A DNA stretch of 64,000 nucleotides from Lachnospiraceae bacterium. GTDB lineage: Bacteria > Bacillota > Clostridia > Lachnospirales > Lachnospiraceae. Both the position numbers and the translations under genes were made by a program. The stretch covers positions 87,337-151,336 of the forward strand of contig CABIXN010000004.1 of assembly GCA_902362715.1 (NCBI GenBank), given 5' to 3'. The notes beneath the pieces are model-generated. The model was not told the origin of the DNA. It searched no databases and saw only the letters and a program-made list of their open reading frames with translations. This document shows, piece by piece, positions 41,380-54,175 of this stretch (positions are counted from its first letter, which is position 1; each line of letters starts with the position of its first letter).

Positions 41380-42441
41380 ATGACGTTTTATCAGGAATTA
41401 CAGCTAAATCAGTCAGGATCCAAGTCTCTGATTAAAAACTCTTCAGACCGCAGACAGAAACTACGGCACACTGCCATCTATATTTTTAAAGTTTTTTTAA
41501 CGCTGGCTTTCTGCATGACGTTCGTGATAGCCTTCAGTGCCCTGTTTGGTCAGGAAAACAGTATTGTGGGCGTTGTATTCCTTTTATTCGTAATGGTCTT
41601 TCGTTTTGCTGATTTTGGTATACATACTTCCCATTCTATTCTGTGCCTGCTAATTATTTTTGCAGTTCTTGCATTTGCTCCAAGACTTACAAATATGGCT
41701 GGTCCCTTTCTGTCGCTTATGATTAATTTTGGATGTATTCTGCTTATGATGATCCTTGGATGCCATAATGTCCTGATGTCCAATCACTCTACGATTCTTC
41801 TGGGATATCTTTTACTGCAGGGATACGACGTAAGCGGCGGACCTTACCGCCAAAGGCTTGCTGCCCTTGCTCTCGGAGCACTGGTTACTTGTCTCGTTTT
41901 TTATCACACCCACCGAAAAGCCTCCTATAAAAGAGGTTTGAAAGATTTGTTTTTGGAGTTTCACCCTGACTCCACCCGTACCCGTTGGCAGCTTGTTATA
42001 GCCCTGGGAATTTCTACGATACTTTTCATAGCAGATCTGATCCACCTTCCCCGGTCCATGTGGGCCGGTATCGCTGCCATGTCCGTAATGCTTCCGTTTA
42101 AGGATGATATGAAATACCGGGTGAAAGCACGGATTCCCGGAAATATCATAGGCAGTCTGCTGTTTATTCTGCTGTATTTTTTTCTGCCGCCGCAGTTATA
42201 TGCCTATATTGGTATCCTGGGTGGAATCGGTGTTGGATTTTCAGCAGCTTACGGGTGGCAGTCCGTATTTAATACTTTCGGTGCACTATCTATTGCCGTT
42301 GGATTATTCGGTCTTCCCGGGGCAGTTATTCTTAGAATTATTAATAATATATTTGGCGCTTTATACGGCCTGATTTTCCACAAGCTATTTCATAAATCAG
42401 CCGAAACACTTTTGCTTAGAAATGGAAAAACCGGCACTTAA
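41380..42441 (+). CDS. FUSC-family membrane protein
   Basis: A 353-residue polytopic protein with two bundles of membrane helices separated by a cytoplasmic segment (about residues 165-205), of the FUSC/aromatic-acid-exporter-like group. It has the LPRSMWAGIAAMSVMLPFKDD segment shared by that family. Members may export aromatic acids or other anions; the substrate is unknown. It lies 58 bases after trkH on the same strand and before the terminator, so it is probably cotranscribed with the potassium genes. AGGAGTGATATAAA precedes the ATG. Confidence 0.78.
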   Translation: MTFYQELQLNQSGSKSLIKNSSDRRQKLRHTAIYIFKVFLTLAFCMTFVIAFSALFGQENSIVGVVFLLFVMVFRFADFGIHTSHSILCLLIIFAVLAFAPRLTNMAGPFLSLMINFGCILLMMILGCHNVLMSNHSTILLGYLLLQGYDVSGGPYRQRLAALALGALVTCLVFYHTHRKASYKRGLKDLFLEFHPDSTRTRWQLVIALGISTILFIADLIHLPRSMWAGIAAMSVMLPFKDDMKYRVKARIPGNIIGSLLFILLYFFLPPQLYAYIGILGGIGVGFSAAYGWQSVFNTFGALSIAVGLFGLPGAVILRIINNIFGALYGLIFHKLFHKSAETLLLRNGKTGT

Positions 42442-42461
42442 AATTTTAAATGCCGGTTTTT
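42426..42461. terminator. Bidirectional intrinsic terminator
   Basis: AAAAACCGGCA (42426-42436) pairs with TGCCGGTTTTT (42451-42461). It overlaps the last codons of the FUSC gene and lies just past the convergent gene at 42466. Confidence 0.9.
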
Positions 42462-42465
42462 CCAC

Positions 42466-43146
42466 CTATCTCCTGTCCTCAGACAGAATACCGCTCCACA
42501 TATTAAGCTCCTCATTCCACTCCATAATATAATACGCCGGCAGTTTTATCTTTTTGGCTTCCAGAAGAGAAAGTATTTCCCTGTTTGTAGCCGTACCGGC
42601 CTTGGTAAAGGTATGCATAATCTCACCGTTGGGATTTAAAAGCATTGCCCGGCAGTCCCGGCTCAAAATAATCTCAAATTTATTATTGGAAACCTTCTGC
42701 TGAAGCTTTGAATTAAGATTAATACATCCCTTTGATGTCACACTGACACGCAATTCATCCTGCTGCTTGCGGGCAGGCTCCAGAACAAAAAAGTTGCTCC
42801 AGTCAATCTTGTTCTTTGCATCAGAAACCCGGGGAACTTCCTCTGCTTTTCTGTCAGATTCTTTCTGATCCCCCTTGTCCTTTGTACCGGTTACAACTAT
42901 ATTCTCAGATGCATTCTGCTTCATCTGTTTATAATTCTCCATCCGGTAAAACCCCTTTTCCGGACTGGTAATGACATATCCTTTTTTACGCATATGATGA
43001 ATCACATTATAAACAAGATTCTGATTTTTATCAATCAGTCTTAAGCCTGCGGCTTCACACCGCTCTTTAATTTCCCGGCTTTCATGTATTCTGCCGTCTT
43101 TCAGTACATCTTCCAGTATATCTCTGACAATTTGATTCTTAACCAT
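42466..43146 (-). CDS. Hypothetical protein with N-terminal winged-helix-like domain
   Basis: A 226-residue protein. The first 70 residues resemble a winged helix (ESREIKERCEAAGLRLIDKN, then VYNVIHHMRKKGYV). A charged linker follows, and a C-terminal domain of about 100 residues begins ELRVSVTSKGCINLNSKLQQ and ends near WNEELNMWSGIL, which looks like a small beta-rich domain. No specific family is recognised; DNA binding is likely. It is encoded 5 bases after a small helix-turn-helix protein, so the two form an operon. Confidence 0.55.
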   Translation of the reverse strand: MVKNQIVRDILEDVLKDGRIHESREIKERCEAAGLRLIDKNQNLVYNVIHHMRKKGYVITSPEKGFYRMENYKQMKQNASENIVVTGTKDKGDQKESDRKAEEVPRVSDAKNKIDWSNFFVLEPARKQQDELRVSVTSKGCINLNSKLQQKVSNNKFEIILSRDCRAMLLNPNGEIMHTFTKAGTATNREILSLLEAKKIKLPAYYIMEWNEELNMWSGILSEDRR

Positions 43147-43151
43147 TCTAC

Positions 43152-43364
43152 CTATCCTTCACTTTTCACATTACTGCAGGCGTTCCATTCCTCTACAGTA
43201 ATTTTTAATTCTTCCAGAATTTTGGTCAGATATGGCCCGCTGGTTGTAGAACCGTTTAAATATTTTCGCATTGCCTTCTCACTGCATCCGATTCTATCTA
43301 TCAGCGGATTTTTTGTCATTCCGGATTCTCTTATTTTGTTATGAAGCAACTCTCTTGTTGTCAT
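43152..43364 (-). CDS. Small helix-turn-helix protein
   Basis: A 70-residue protein with a compact helix-turn-helix (KIRESGMTKNPLIDRIGCSE, then KAMRKYLNGSTTSGPYL). It resembles short XRE-like regulators of phage or host origin. CAGGAGGTAAGGT precedes the ATG. It is upstream of and coupled to the winged-helix protein at 42466. Targets unknown. The following 237 bases (43365-43601) contain no gene I can support. Confidence 0.65.
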   Translation of the reverse strand: MTTRELLHNKIRESGMTKNPLIDRIGCSEKAMRKYLNGSTTSGPYLTKILEELKITVEEWNACSNVKSEG

Positions 43365-43601
43365 ACCTTACCTCCTGTAAAAAATTTCTTTTTTATCTTA
43401 CATGACTTTTCTAGTTTTCGTAACGGACATTGCTTCCGTTTTCCGGTTTTTCTTCCATTTTATTGAAATTTTCCTTGCGATGAAAGCCCTGTTTTTTCAA
43501 TTTCAGGCAAGTTATGATGAAAGTTTAAGAAGGCCGGCTTCTGTTTCCTCTTTTTTTTCTCACAGGAAAGCTTAAGTTCCTCCAAATCCAGACAATGATT
43601 C

Positions 43602-44108
43602 CTACCTCTCTGACAGGTGAGGTCCCAGTGACTTACCCCAGGTATCAATCAGACGTTCCAGCCGGAATGCCGCATTGGCAGGACTGGTAGACGGCAGCTT
43701 TTCCGGCTTCCTTCCAGTCTCTGGATATATATACCTCATATACAGATCATACGCTTTCTGTCCGTTGGCAAAAATCTGTCTGATCTCTGTATGCTTAAGA
43801 AGCTTTCCTATATCATTTGGGACCACATCCCGAATAGAACTGTCGCTGGATCCTGCGATCTGACAGCTCTCAATTACATCCCAGACAGCTATTCCGTTGG
43901 TTAGCAGCAGCTCCTTTTTGCCGTTAATATCCTCCGGCAGAGGACTTTTCGTTAAAGCCGCCAGCACTTTCCAGAAACGGTTCTGAGGATGCCCGTAATA
44001 AAACTGATTTTCCCTGGACTTTACGGAGGGAAAAGTACCCAGTATTAATATCCTTGAATGGGCATTATAAACTGGACTGAACGTGTGGGTAACATTGTTG
44101 TATTCCAT
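43602..44108 (-). CDS. DNA-deoxyinosine glycosylase (UDG superfamily, family 6)
   Basis: A 168-residue enzyme of the hypoxanthine-DNA glycosylase group that removes deaminated adenine from DNA. It shows ILILGTFPSVKSR (motif A), FYYGHPQNRFW and LPSTSPANA near the C-terminus, with the overall length expected. The start is uncertain among ATG 44108, ATG 44117 and TTG 44120, because AAAAGGAG (44121-44128) is very close to the two longer starts; I choose 44108. It is a single gene. Confidence 0.85.
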   Translation of the reverse strand: MEYNNVTHTFSPVYNAHSRILILGTFPSVKSRENQFYYGHPQNRFWKVLAALTKSPLPEDINGKKELLLTNGIAVWDVIESCQIAGSSDSSIRDVVPNDIGKLLKHTEIRQIFANGQKAYDLYMRYIYPETGRKPEKLPSTSPANAAFRLERLIDTWGKSLGPHLSER

Positions 44109-44194
44109 ATATATCATCAACTCCTTTTAGCACTCTAGTATTAGTATAGCTTTACAAGACCTTATAAGTCTATCAGAACATGCCTATAGTGCAA

Positions 44195-44238
44195 AAAAAA
44201 CCTGCAGAACAAGATTTTCTTTGTTCTGCAGGTTTTTT
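44195..44238. terminator. Bidirectional intrinsic terminator ending the V-ATPase operon
   Basis: AAAAAACCTGCAGAACAA (44195-44212) pairs perfectly with TTGTTCTGCAGGTTTTTT (44221-44238). Confidence 0.95.
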
Positions 44239-44256
44239 ACTTCTGCTCTTAAAATT

Positions 44257-44949
44257 TTAAGATACTGTTTCAACTTCTACCGGATATCCCGTCATTTTGT
44301 CCTGATAATTATGTGCTTGTTCCAGCATCATGTCTTTTACCTTCATAAGACGGATCTGAGTACTTCTCTCATTTTCATCCAGCTTCATGGTAATATACTT
44401 GATACTTTCCTGTGTTTCCGGAATAATTACATGCTCCAGGGCATTTACACGCCTTCTGGTTTTCTCAATTTCAGCTGCCATCAGCTGGCATGCTTTTTCT
44501 GTCTCTGCCAGCTTCAGCATATCTGGCAGCACATCTGCCAGGGATTTCACCGCACCGTCCAGATCACTTGAAGTATACGCAAAGCCATAAGAATAGATGT
44601 CGTTTTCATCTGCAGTTCTTGTATTATATTCAAATACCGGAATATCAACACTCATGACGTTTTTCTTCTTTGATTCCAGATAGACACCCTGCTTTGGAAC
44701 CATCAAAGCCGTATGCATTCCTTCATTTGACATGGAAGCTTTGGCTATTACAAAATTTGTATTAGCGTCCTTAATGCCCTTCTCTACTTTCAGGCGCAGA
44801 TCCATATTTTCACGAATCAGATCCAGAAACTGGCGCATCAGTTCATCACGTTTATCCTTCAGTAATTTGTGTCCCCGCACTGCTGTTACCAGTTTTTTCT
44901 TTAAACGGGTCAGCTCCATACGGGTAGGATTTACCTGGGTGGATGCCAT
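44257..44949 (-). CDS. ntpD: V-type ATP synthase subunit D
   Basis: The 230-residue central-stalk subunit D of the V/A-type ATPase. It has the N-terminal PTRMELTRLKKKLVTAVRGH and long alpha-helical coiled-coil halves, with the middle domain around residues 85-125 and the family segment RRVNALEHVIIP near residue 160. It is the last gene of the operon, 15 bases after subunit B, with GAAAGGGGTG before the ATG. Confidence 0.95.
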   Translation of the reverse strand: MASTQVNPTRMELTRLKKKLVTAVRGHKLLKDKRDELMRQFLDLIRENMDLRLKVEKGIKDANTNFVIAKASMSNEGMHTALMVPKQGVYLESKKKNVMSVDIPVFEYNTRTADENDIYSYGFAYTSSDLDGAVKSLADVLPDMLKLAETEKACQLMAAEIEKTRRRVNALEHVIIPETQESIKYITMKLDENERSTQIRLMKVKDMMLEQAHNYQDKMTGYPVEVETVS

Positions 44950-44964
44950 GATATCACCCCTTTC

Positions 44965-46356
44965 TTATTCGTTCTTGTTCTCCTCGCTGCTCTGATAGTA
45001 GATATCAAGGAACTTGTCATCAATACGTTTCAGTTCACTTCTAGGCAGAATAGAAAGCAGTTTCCAGCCGATATCCAGTGTTTCTTCTATATCTCTGTCT
45101 GCTGTATACCCCTGAGAAACATATTCCTTCTCAAAAGCATCTGCAAATTTCGCATAAATCAAGTCAATATCAGACAACGCTGCTTCGCCCAGGATTACCA
45201 TCAGCTCTTTTGCCTCTTTTCCACGGGCATATGCTGCAAACAGCTGATTCATCGTATTGGAATGATCTGCTCTTGTTTTACCTTCACCGATACCCTTATC
45301 TTTCAGACGGGAAAGAGAAGGCAGTACATCTACAGGCGGCATCACGCCTTTTCTGTAAAGCTCACGGCTTAAGATAATCTGGCCTTCTGTAATATATCCT
45401 GTAAGGTCAGGAATCGGATGTGTCTTATCATCCTCCGGCATTGTAAGGATTGGTATCAATGTAATACTTCCATCCTTGCCTTTCTGTCTTCCTGCACGTT
45501 CATATAAAGTTGCAAGGTCCGTATACATATAACCAGGATAGCCACGGCGTCCCGGAACTTCCTTGCGGGCCGCTGAAACTTCACGGAGAGCATCTGCATA
45601 GTTTGTGATATCTGTCATAATAACAAGTACATGCATATCTTTCTCAAATGCCAGATATTCTGCAGCTGTCAGCGCCATTCGGGGAGTAGAAATACGCTCT
45701 ACTGCCGGGTCATTTGCCAGGTTTATAAACAGAACCGTTCTGTCAATTGCTCCTGTCTCTTTAAAACTCTGAATAAAGAAGTTGGACTCCTCAAAGGTGA
45801 TGCCCATTGCGGCAAATACAACGGCAAACTGTTCATCCTTGCCCCGTACTTTCGCCTGTCTTGCGATCTGAGCCGCAAGATTGGAGTGAGGCAGACCGGA
45901 AGCGGAAAAAATCGGAAGCTTCTGTCCACGAACCAGTGTATTCAGACCATCAATGGCAGATACACCTGTCTGGATAAACTCAGAAGGGTAATTTCTGGCC
46001 GCCGGATTCATAGGCAGACCGTTGATATCCATACGCATATCCGGTAAAATCTCAGGGCCGTTATCAATAGGATTTCCAAGACCGTCAAATACCCGGCCAA
46101 GCATATCAGAAGATACCCCAAGCTGCATACTGTGGCCCAAAAACCGTACCTTACTGCTGTCTAAGTTAATTCCTGTTGAACTTTCAAACAGCTGTACCAG
46201 TACATCATTCCCATTTACTTCCAGCACTTTACATCTTCTTGTTTCACCGCTGGATAATTCAATCTCACCCAGTTCATCATAAGTAACGCCGGATACTCCT
46301 TTTACAAGCATCAGAGGGCCTGCTACTTCCTGTATAGTTCTATACTCTTTTGGCAT
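44965..46356 (-). CDS. ntpB: V-type ATP synthase subunit B
   Basis: A 463-residue non-catalytic nucleotide-binding subunit. It starts [15 protein letters not shown] at ATG 46356, two bases from the stop of subunit A, with AAGGAGGGC upstream; a 25-residue in-frame extension into the A gene is rejected. Family segments include [17 protein letters not shown] in place of a true P-loop and [21 protein letters not shown]. It alternates with A in the catalytic ring. Confidence 0.96.
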   Translation of the reverse strand: MPKEYRTIQEVAGPLMLVKGVSGVTYDELGEIELSSGETRRCKVLEVNGNDVLVQLFESSTGINLDSSKVRFLGHSMQLGVSSDMLGRVFDGLGNPIDNGPEILPDMRMDINGLPMNPAARNYPSEFIQTGVSAIDGLNTLVRGQKLPIFSASGLPHSNLAAQIARQAKVRGKDEQFAVVFAAMGITFEESNFFIQSFKETGAIDRTVLFINLANDPAVERISTPRMALTAAEYLAFEKDMHVLVIMTDITNYADALREVSAARKEVPGRRGYPGYMYTDLATLYERAGRQKGKDGSITLIPILTMPEDDKTHPIPDLTGYITEGQIILSRELYRKGVMPPVDVLPSLSRLKDKGIGEGKTRADHSNTMNQLFAAYARGKEAKELMVILGEAALSDIDLIYAKFADAFEKEYVSQGYTADRDIEETLDIGWKLLSILPRSELKRIDDKFLDIYYQSSEENKNE

Positions 46357-46357
46357 T

Positions 46358-48124
46358 TTATAAGCCCTCCTTTCCTGCAGCTTTTGCAATCTCTTCATCC
46401 AGCTGCCCCATAACTGCATCAAATTCGGCATCCAGATTTTCTTCTAATGTATATTTATAACGTCCAATTTTTTCTCTGACAGGCATATTGATCAGCGCCT
46501 GCATACCGGCTCCCTCTGTCAGTGCCTGAGAGGACTTCTCATAAAATGCAAGTACCAGTCTCATCATGAGAAGCTGCTTTTTCAGAGAAGTATAGGTATC
46601 AACTTCATGGAAGGAGTTCTGATGAAGGAAATCCTCACGAATAGACCGTGCCGCTTCCATTTTCAGACGGTCTGAAGCAGAAAGCGCATCCATACCTACC
46701 ATTTTTACAATCTCTTCCAGGCTGGCCTCTTCCTGAAGCAGGGTCATCATCTTCTGGCGGTTTACCATCCAGTCTTCTGATACCTCTTTTTCAAACCATG
46801 GCCCCATATTATCAAGATACAAAGAATAGCTGTTTAACCAGTTAATAGCCGGGAAGTGGCGTTTATATGCCAGGGCAGAATCCAGTCCCCAGAATACTTT
46901 TACAATACGAAGTGTAGCCTGAGAAACCGGTTCTGAAATATCACCGCCAGGAGGTGATACTGCTCCGATAACAGAAAGCGCGCCTTCTCTCTCGTCAGAA
47001 CCAAGAGAAATCACATGCCCTGCACGCTCGTAAAACTGTGCCAGACGGCTTCCCAGATATGCAGGGTATCCTTCTTCACCGGGCATCTCTTCTAAACGTC
47101 CTGACATCTCCCTTAAGGCCTCTGCCCACCGGGAAGTGGAATCTGCCATAAGAGCTACTGAATATCCCATATCACGGAAATACTCTGCAATGGTAATACC
47201 GGTATAGATAGATGCCTCACGGGCTGCAACCGGCATATCGGATGTATTGGCAATCAAAACCGTACGCTCCATCAGAGACTGCCCCGTTTTTGGATCCTTC
47301 AGCTCAGGAAACTCGTTCAAAACATCTGTCATCTCGTTTCCTCGTTCTCCACATCCAATGTACACAACAATATCTGCTTCCGCCCATTTCGCAAGCTGAT
47401 GCTGAATTACCGTTTTTCCGCTTCCGAAAGGTCCCGGAACAGCAGCTACACCACCTTTGGCAATAGGGAAAAATGTATCTACAACACGCTGACCGGTTAT
47501 CAGCGGCATTTCCGGTGTCAATTTTCTCTTATACGGTCTTTCACGTCGTACCGGCCATTTCTGCATCAGCGTCACTTCTCTGTCACCCTGAGGTGTTTCA
47601 ATGACAGCAATTACTTCTTCAACGGTAAATTCGCCAGCCTTAATCTCTTTTACAGTACCGGAGATACCATAAGGTACCATAATCTTTTGTTCTACCACAA
47701 TGGTTTCCTGAACAGTACCAAGAATATCCCCTTCTAAAACACTGTCTCCGGCTTTTTTCACCGGCACAAATTCCCATTTAATATCACGTTTCAGAGACGC
47801 TACTTCCACGCCTCGCTTTAAGTTATTTCCGGAAATACGCATGATATCATCCAGCGGACGCTGAATTCCATCATAGATACTGCGGATCAATCCGGGTCCC
47901 AGCTCTACTGATAATGGCACTTCCATGGATTCTACAGGTTCTCCCGGCCCAAGACCGGAAGTCTCCTCATAAACCTGAATGGAAGCTTCATCGCCATGAA
48001 TTTCAATAATCTCGCCGATCAGCCGCTGATTACTTACACGAACAACGTCATACATATTTGCATCACGCATACCGGAAGCAATAACCAGCGGTCCTGCTAC
48101 TTTTTTGATTGTTCCTTTACTCAT
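46358..48124 (-). CDS. ntpA: V-type ATP synthase catalytic subunit A
   Basis: A 588-residue catalytic subunit with the Walker A loop GPFGSGKT (231-238), the non-homologous insert (about 115-190) that marks V/A-type rather than F-type alpha/beta subunits, and [13 protein letters not shown]. It hydrolyses (or makes) ATP to drive ion transport through the membrane ring. The order around it matches the ntp operon of Enterococcus hirae. Confidence 0.97.
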   Translation of the reverse strand: MSKGTIKKVAGPLVIASGMRDANMYDVVRVSNQRLIGEIIEIHGDEASIQVYEETSGLGPGEPVESMEVPLSVELGPGLIRSIYDGIQRPLDDIMRISGNNLKRGVEVASLKRDIKWEFVPVKKAGDSVLEGDILGTVQETIVVEQKIMVPYGISGTVKEIKAGEFTVEEVIAVIETPQGDREVTLMQKWPVRRERPYKRKLTPEMPLITGQRVVDTFFPIAKGGVAAVPGPFGSGKTVIQHQLAKWAEADIVVYIGCGERGNEMTDVLNEFPELKDPKTGQSLMERTVLIANTSDMPVAAREASIYTGITIAEYFRDMGYSVALMADSTSRWAEALREMSGRLEEMPGEEGYPAYLGSRLAQFYERAGHVISLGSDEREGALSVIGAVSPPGGDISEPVSQATLRIVKVFWGLDSALAYKRHFPAINWLNSYSLYLDNMGPWFEKEVSEDWMVNRQKMMTLLQEEASLEEIVKMVGMDALSASDRLKMEAARSIREDFLHQNSFHEVDTYTSLKKQLLMMRLVLAFYEKSSQALTEGAGMQALINMPVREKIGRYKYTLEENLDAEFDAVMGQLDEEIAKAAGKEGL

Positions 48125-48140
48125 GTGATTTTACGCCTCT

Positions 48141-48461
48141 CTATTTTTCTCCAAATATAATATCGGAACCAACTGCCTGCTCTACACACTTCTTTACATT
48201 TTCTACCCCTTTTCCTGTATTCTGGGATATTCCCGGAATCAGGATAATCGAGGGAAGCAGCTGGCCTTTGTATTTCTCAATTTCGTCGGCAAACTCCTCT
48301 GCCAGACTTTCTGTAATATAAATCACAGCGTAATCGCCTCCGGCAACCTGACGGAATACCTGGGCGCCTGATTTTGCATCCTGGATGGGAAATATGTCAA
48401 GACCCAGCGTTGCAAAACCGTAAATACTGTCATATGGTCCAAGCACTGCAATCTTATACAT
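48141..48461 (-). CDS. ntpG: V-type ATP synthase subunit F
   Basis: A 106-residue central-stalk subunit (F in current naming, NtpG in E. hirae). It starts MYKIAVLGPYDSIYGFATLG and has the Rossmann-like LPSIILIPG stretch. The true start is ATG 48461, which overlaps the last codons of subunit C by 8 bases (ATGTATAA-type coupling). The longer frame from 48533 is a shadow of the C gene. Confidence 0.93.
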   Translation of the reverse strand: MYKIAVLGPYDSIYGFATLGLDIFPIQDAKSGAQVFRQVAGGDYAVIYITESLAEEFADEIEKYKGQLLPSIILIPGISQNTGKGVENVKKCVEQAVGSDIIFGEK

Positions 48462-49422
48462 ACATTTCACGAATCCTTTCTGTAATAAATGTTTCCGGCA
48501 GACTGTTTCGTTTTCCGGAAAGGATAATTCCAACTGTTTTTATTTCATTCTCTCTTGCGATAATATACGCCACTATCGGTCCCGCACTAAAGGACTCAAA
48601 CTTCTGGGGCTTTAGCATCTCAATGAGATAGTTGTCACACCAGCGCTCAAACGCGGATGGGGATACCTTCAGCGCTTCCGCGGCTTTTCCATAGCCTGAG
48701 GACTCCAGATAACTGCAGAGACTTTCAAACCCTGAAAGGGAAGCCTTTGCCAGCGCCTCCGGCTGCATCCCCTGGCAGCTGGTCAATGCACGCATCATAA
48801 AGTCAAAGGACTTATTTGTTTTCTGACAACGGACTGCAATTTTAATATTAGCTACTGCAACAGTAATCTGTGCGTATGTCTGTATCACTTCGTCTGCATC
48901 TTCAGCCGCCTTCAGAATCGCCTCCAGGCAGGCCCGGTCAATAATAACGTCGCACAACTGGCCGTCACCGGAATGCATAAGCGTCTCATATGCATCTTTT
49001 GCTGCCGCCTCCATACTTTTTGGAAGACTGCCGAAGTCTTTATTCTTTACAATTTCCCGCAGCTCATCTCTGGAAGGTACCGTACTGTCAAAAAAGAACT
49101 CATCTCTTAATTGCTCACTCACTGCCTCTTTTATGGCAGTTTTCAGATTATGGAAGGCATTTGGAAACGAAAGAACTTCAAAGGTATCCATAGGAACTCC
49201 AAGCTCCTCTACCGTCTCCCAGATCTTTGCCCGCTCGTAAGAGAGCATCTGATCTGCCTCCTGTTTCCCATCGCCATTTCCCCAGCCTTTGTCTTCCAGA
49301 AAGCGCATGCTTTCATCGTAAGACCGGCAGGCCATCAGCTGATCTATCACTGATTTATTAAACAGCGAAACCTCCATGGCGCGGATACGAGCTACCGCAA
49401 AGGTATAGTTATTATTTGCCAT
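48454..49422 (-). CDS. ntpC: V-type ATP synthase subunit C
   Basis: A 322-residue subunit C (yeast subunit d type) that couples the central stalk to the membrane rotor. It begins MANNNYTFAVARIRAMEVSL, with the helical repeats typical of the family. AAGGAGGGCTTGAT precedes the ATG. It is between E and F as in ntp operons. Confidence 0.93.
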   Translation of the reverse strand: MANNNYTFAVARIRAMEVSLFNKSVIDQLMACRSYDESMRFLEDKGWGNGDGKQEADQMLSYERAKIWETVEELGVPMDTFEVLSFPNAFHNLKTAIKEAVSEQLRDEFFFDSTVPSRDELREIVKNKDFGSLPKSMEAAAKDAYETLMHSGDGQLCDVIIDRACLEAILKAAEDADEVIQTYAQITVAVANIKIAVRCQKTNKSFDFMMRALTSCQGMQPEALAKASLSGFESLCSYLESSGYGKAAEALKVSPSAFERWCDNYLIEMLKPQKFESFSAGPIVAYIIARENEIKTVGIILSGKRNSLPETFITERIREMYV

Positions 49423-49434
49423 ATCAAGCCCTCC

Positions 49435-50028
49435 TTACCTATATAATAATTTGTGGACTTGATCGGTCAGTTCATCTTTTTTCGCATCAAAAACGGCCTT
49501 TAATGTACAGTTTTCCTCAATGCCTCCATAAGAAAGAACAAATCCGTTTTCAATTTCAATACTTTCTTCTGAAAGCTTCAGGCTTCCGCCCGCTGCTTTT
49601 GCGGCTGCTTCAATCTTAGAAGAAAAATCCGCTGGCATTCTTTTCAGGTCCTTTTCGGAAAAGAAAATTTTTCCTGCTGAGGGCTGTGCATATGCCGCAA
49701 GCATTTTCTCAATTCGTTGGAAATATGCCGGCGCTTCCTCACTGCAGACTGCTTCATATGCCTTTTCCAGCATATGAGAAATCATTTCCTGTTTTGCCGT
49801 TAAAACAGCGGTCCGTCTTTTCAGGTCCATAGATGACTGTGCTCGTTTTCTATAATTTATTATATCTTTTTCAGATTTCCGCAAAATATCGGCGCTAAGC
49901 TGCTCTGCCTCCTTTTCAGCCTGAGAAAGAATCGCATCCGCTTTTTCTTTTGCCTCAGCCAGAACCGCATCCGCTTCCTGCTTTGCTTCTTCCTGAATCT
50001 GATTTACGATTTTTTCTAATCCAGTCAT
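49435..50028 (-). CDS. ntpE: V-type ATP synthase subunit E
   Basis: A 197-residue peripheral-stalk subunit. The N-terminal half is a long Ala/Glu/Lys-rich helix (EEAKQEADAVLAEAKEKADA and on), and the C-terminal half is the globular E domain with LSYGGIEENCTL near residue 168. It pairs with the small coiled-coil subunit encoded at the operon start. Confidence 0.93.
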   Translation of the reverse strand: MTGLEKIVNQIQEEAKQEADAVLAEAKEKADAILSQAEKEAEQLSADILRKSEKDIINYRKRAQSSMDLKRRTAVLTAKQEMISHMLEKAYEAVCSEEAPAYFQRIEKMLAAYAQPSAGKIFFSEKDLKRMPADFSSKIEAAAKAAGGSLKLSEESIEIENGFVLSYGGIEENCTLKAVFDAKKDELTDQVHKLLYR

Positions 50029-50058
50029 TCTTATCTCCTCACTGCTTTTGCTTAATAA

Positions 50059-52552
<2,494 letters not shown>

Positions 52553-52587
52553 GAAGCCTCCCTCCTTTTCTTTTTATTTTCCGGCTG

Positions 52588-52896
52588 CTAGATCAGAGCC
52601 GAAATAATTGAAGAAATGACTTCATTTTCTTTTTGCATTGCTTTCTCTTTTTGGACTTTCATATCCTGCTTTAAAGCTGACGCAAATTCCTCTGACTTCG
52701 CTTCTTCTTCACGGACTGCCTGCTCCTTCGCCTGACTGGCTTTCTGAACAGCGGCATCCTTCGCCTGCTGCTTGATCTCTTCTGCCTGGCGGTTCGCATT
52801 TTCCACAATCTGTGCAGCCTGCTTTCTGGCCTCTTCATTTTTCTGCTGTGCGGCATGCTCTGCCTGCTGCACAGTTTCTATTACTTTCTGCAGCAC
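52588..52896 (-). CDS. ntpF: V-type ATP synthase small coiled-coil subunit (G/H)
   Basis: A 102-residue Ala/Gln/Glu/Lys-rich coiled coil (VIETVQQAEHAAQQKNEEAR and on), the partner of subunit E in the peripheral stalk (NtpF in E. hirae). GGGGAGGAAATTTC stands before a GTG at 52896, which I take as the start; the frame reaches further upstream through the operon leader without another ribosome site. First gene of the operon. Confidence 0.85.
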   Translation of the reverse strand: MLQKVIETVQQAEHAAQQKNEEARKQAAQIVENANRQAEEIKQQAKDAAVQKASQAKEQAVREEEAKSEEFASALKQDMKVQKEKAMQKENEVISSIISALI

Positions 52897-52922
52897 GAAA
52901 TTTCCTCCCCTTTCTTTTATTA

Positions 52923-52981
52923 CAAAATTGTATCCCAAAAAATACAATTTTGATTATATCAGATAACTGTCCATAGTTCAA
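52923..52981 (-). promoter_or_regulatory. V-ATPase operon promoter with an 11-bp palindrome at the transcript start
   Basis: On the minus strand TTGAAC (52981-52976) and TATAAT (52958-52953) are spaced by 17 bases. Directly after the -10 box is a perfect dyad, CAAAATTGTAT (52923-52933) with ATACAATTTTG (52942-52952), which covers the start of transcription and could be an operator or a 5' hairpin. The rest of 52897-53290 is very A/T-rich and holds no gene; promoter elements for the DeoR-type gene are probably there too. Confidence 0.65.
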
Positions 52982-53290
52982 ACAACTTTTTTATCAAATT
53001 TATCCCAATTTATCTCTATTTTTTAACAATGTTTCATTCGAACACAAATTGGAGTTTTTTTTGTCTGTTTTAACATTTTTTATTTAACTTTGTAATTTTT
53101 TCATTAACTTGAATTGCTTTTTTTCTGATAACGATATAAAATATATATTTTATTATCATTTATTGACATTTCTTTTTTATAATTATACTATTAATTTAAG
53201 TACAATTTTCTGTTATCAGCATTGCCGCATTTTTACAATATATACCCGGCAGCTACCCTATCAATAAATAACCTCACAGGAGAAAACAAA

Positions 53291-54079
53291 ATGTCCAATG
53301 ACAATATATTTGCCGAAGAGCGCAAATCCGGTATCGTTGAATATGTAAACAAATACTCAAAAGCAACCGTTATGGAACTATGTGACTATTTTAATGTATC
53401 ACCTGCCACCATTAGAAATGACCTGAAAGATCTTTCAGCGGCAGGCCTGCTTTCAAGAGTACACGGCGGAGCTATTGCCAACATAAGCGTAAATTTTGAG
53501 CCTAAAGTTACAGAAAAACAAATCCAGCAGATGAATGAGAAAAAAAGTATTGCCAGCGCTGCTCTGAATTATATCCACGAAGGCGACTCTATTGCTCTGG
53601 ATGCCGGTTCTACCACCTTTGAGCTGGCCACAAAGCTTGGCGTTTTCAAAACTCTTACTGTTGTCACCTTTGATCTGAATATTGCCACCTGGCTTGACCA
53701 GAATACCAATGTAACGATTATTCTTGCAGGCGGTCCGGTGCGGAAGGGCTTTCACTATATTACAGGAAACCTTGCCATTAATACCATAAAAGACCTTCAT
53801 GTTGATACTGCTTTTATGGCGGCAAACGGCATCAGCACGGATAAGGGACTTACAACCCCCAAAATAGATACTGCCAACATTAAAAAGGTTATCATTGAAA
53901 ATGCCCGCAAGGTTGTACTGCTTTCTGACAGCCGCAAGCTGGGAGCTGTATCATTCGTAAAATTTGCCGATATCTCAGACATAGACTACTTCATCACGGA
54001 TTTCAACGCCCGCCAGGAAGATATTCAGAAGTTTGAACAGGCAGATGTAAAAGTTGAACTGGTTTCTGCTGAAAACTAA
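53291..54079 (+). CDS. DeoR/GlpR family transcriptional regulator
   Basis: A 262-residue repressor with an N-terminal winged helix (ATVMELCDYFNVSPATIRND, then LKDLSAAGLLSRVHGGA, the DeoR signature) and a C-terminal sugar-phosphate sensor domain with IALDAGSTTFELA and LLSDSRKLG. ATG 53291 follows ACAGGAG; the longer frame from 53222 has no ribosome site. It is convergent with the nine-gene sugar operon, from which it is separated by a strong terminator, and is the likely regulator of that operon, sensing a phosphorylated intermediate. Confidence 0.9.
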   Translation: MSNDNIFAEERKSGIVEYVNKYSKATVMELCDYFNVSPATIRNDLKDLSAAGLLSRVHGGAIANISVNFEPKVTEKQIQQMNEKKSIASAALNYIHEGDSIALDAGSTTFELATKLGVFKTLTVVTFDLNIATWLDQNTNVTIILAGGPVRKGFHYITGNLAINTIKDLHVDTAFMAANGISTDKGLTTPKIDTANIKKVIIENARKVVLLSDSRKLGAVSFVKFADISDIDYFITDFNARQEDIQKFEQADVKVELVSAEN

Positions 54080-54175
54080 CTTTTTTATAAAGCAATAACC
54101 GACAAAAAGCCTTATCAGCCATATAACCATTTTTGTTCCACTGTTTTTTATCTGCCGCATCAGGGTATCCATATA

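Noticed and set aside
44195..44238. Long inverted repeat as a mobile-element end
   Set aside because: Its perfect arms with A and T tracts between two convergent units fit a bidirectional terminator.
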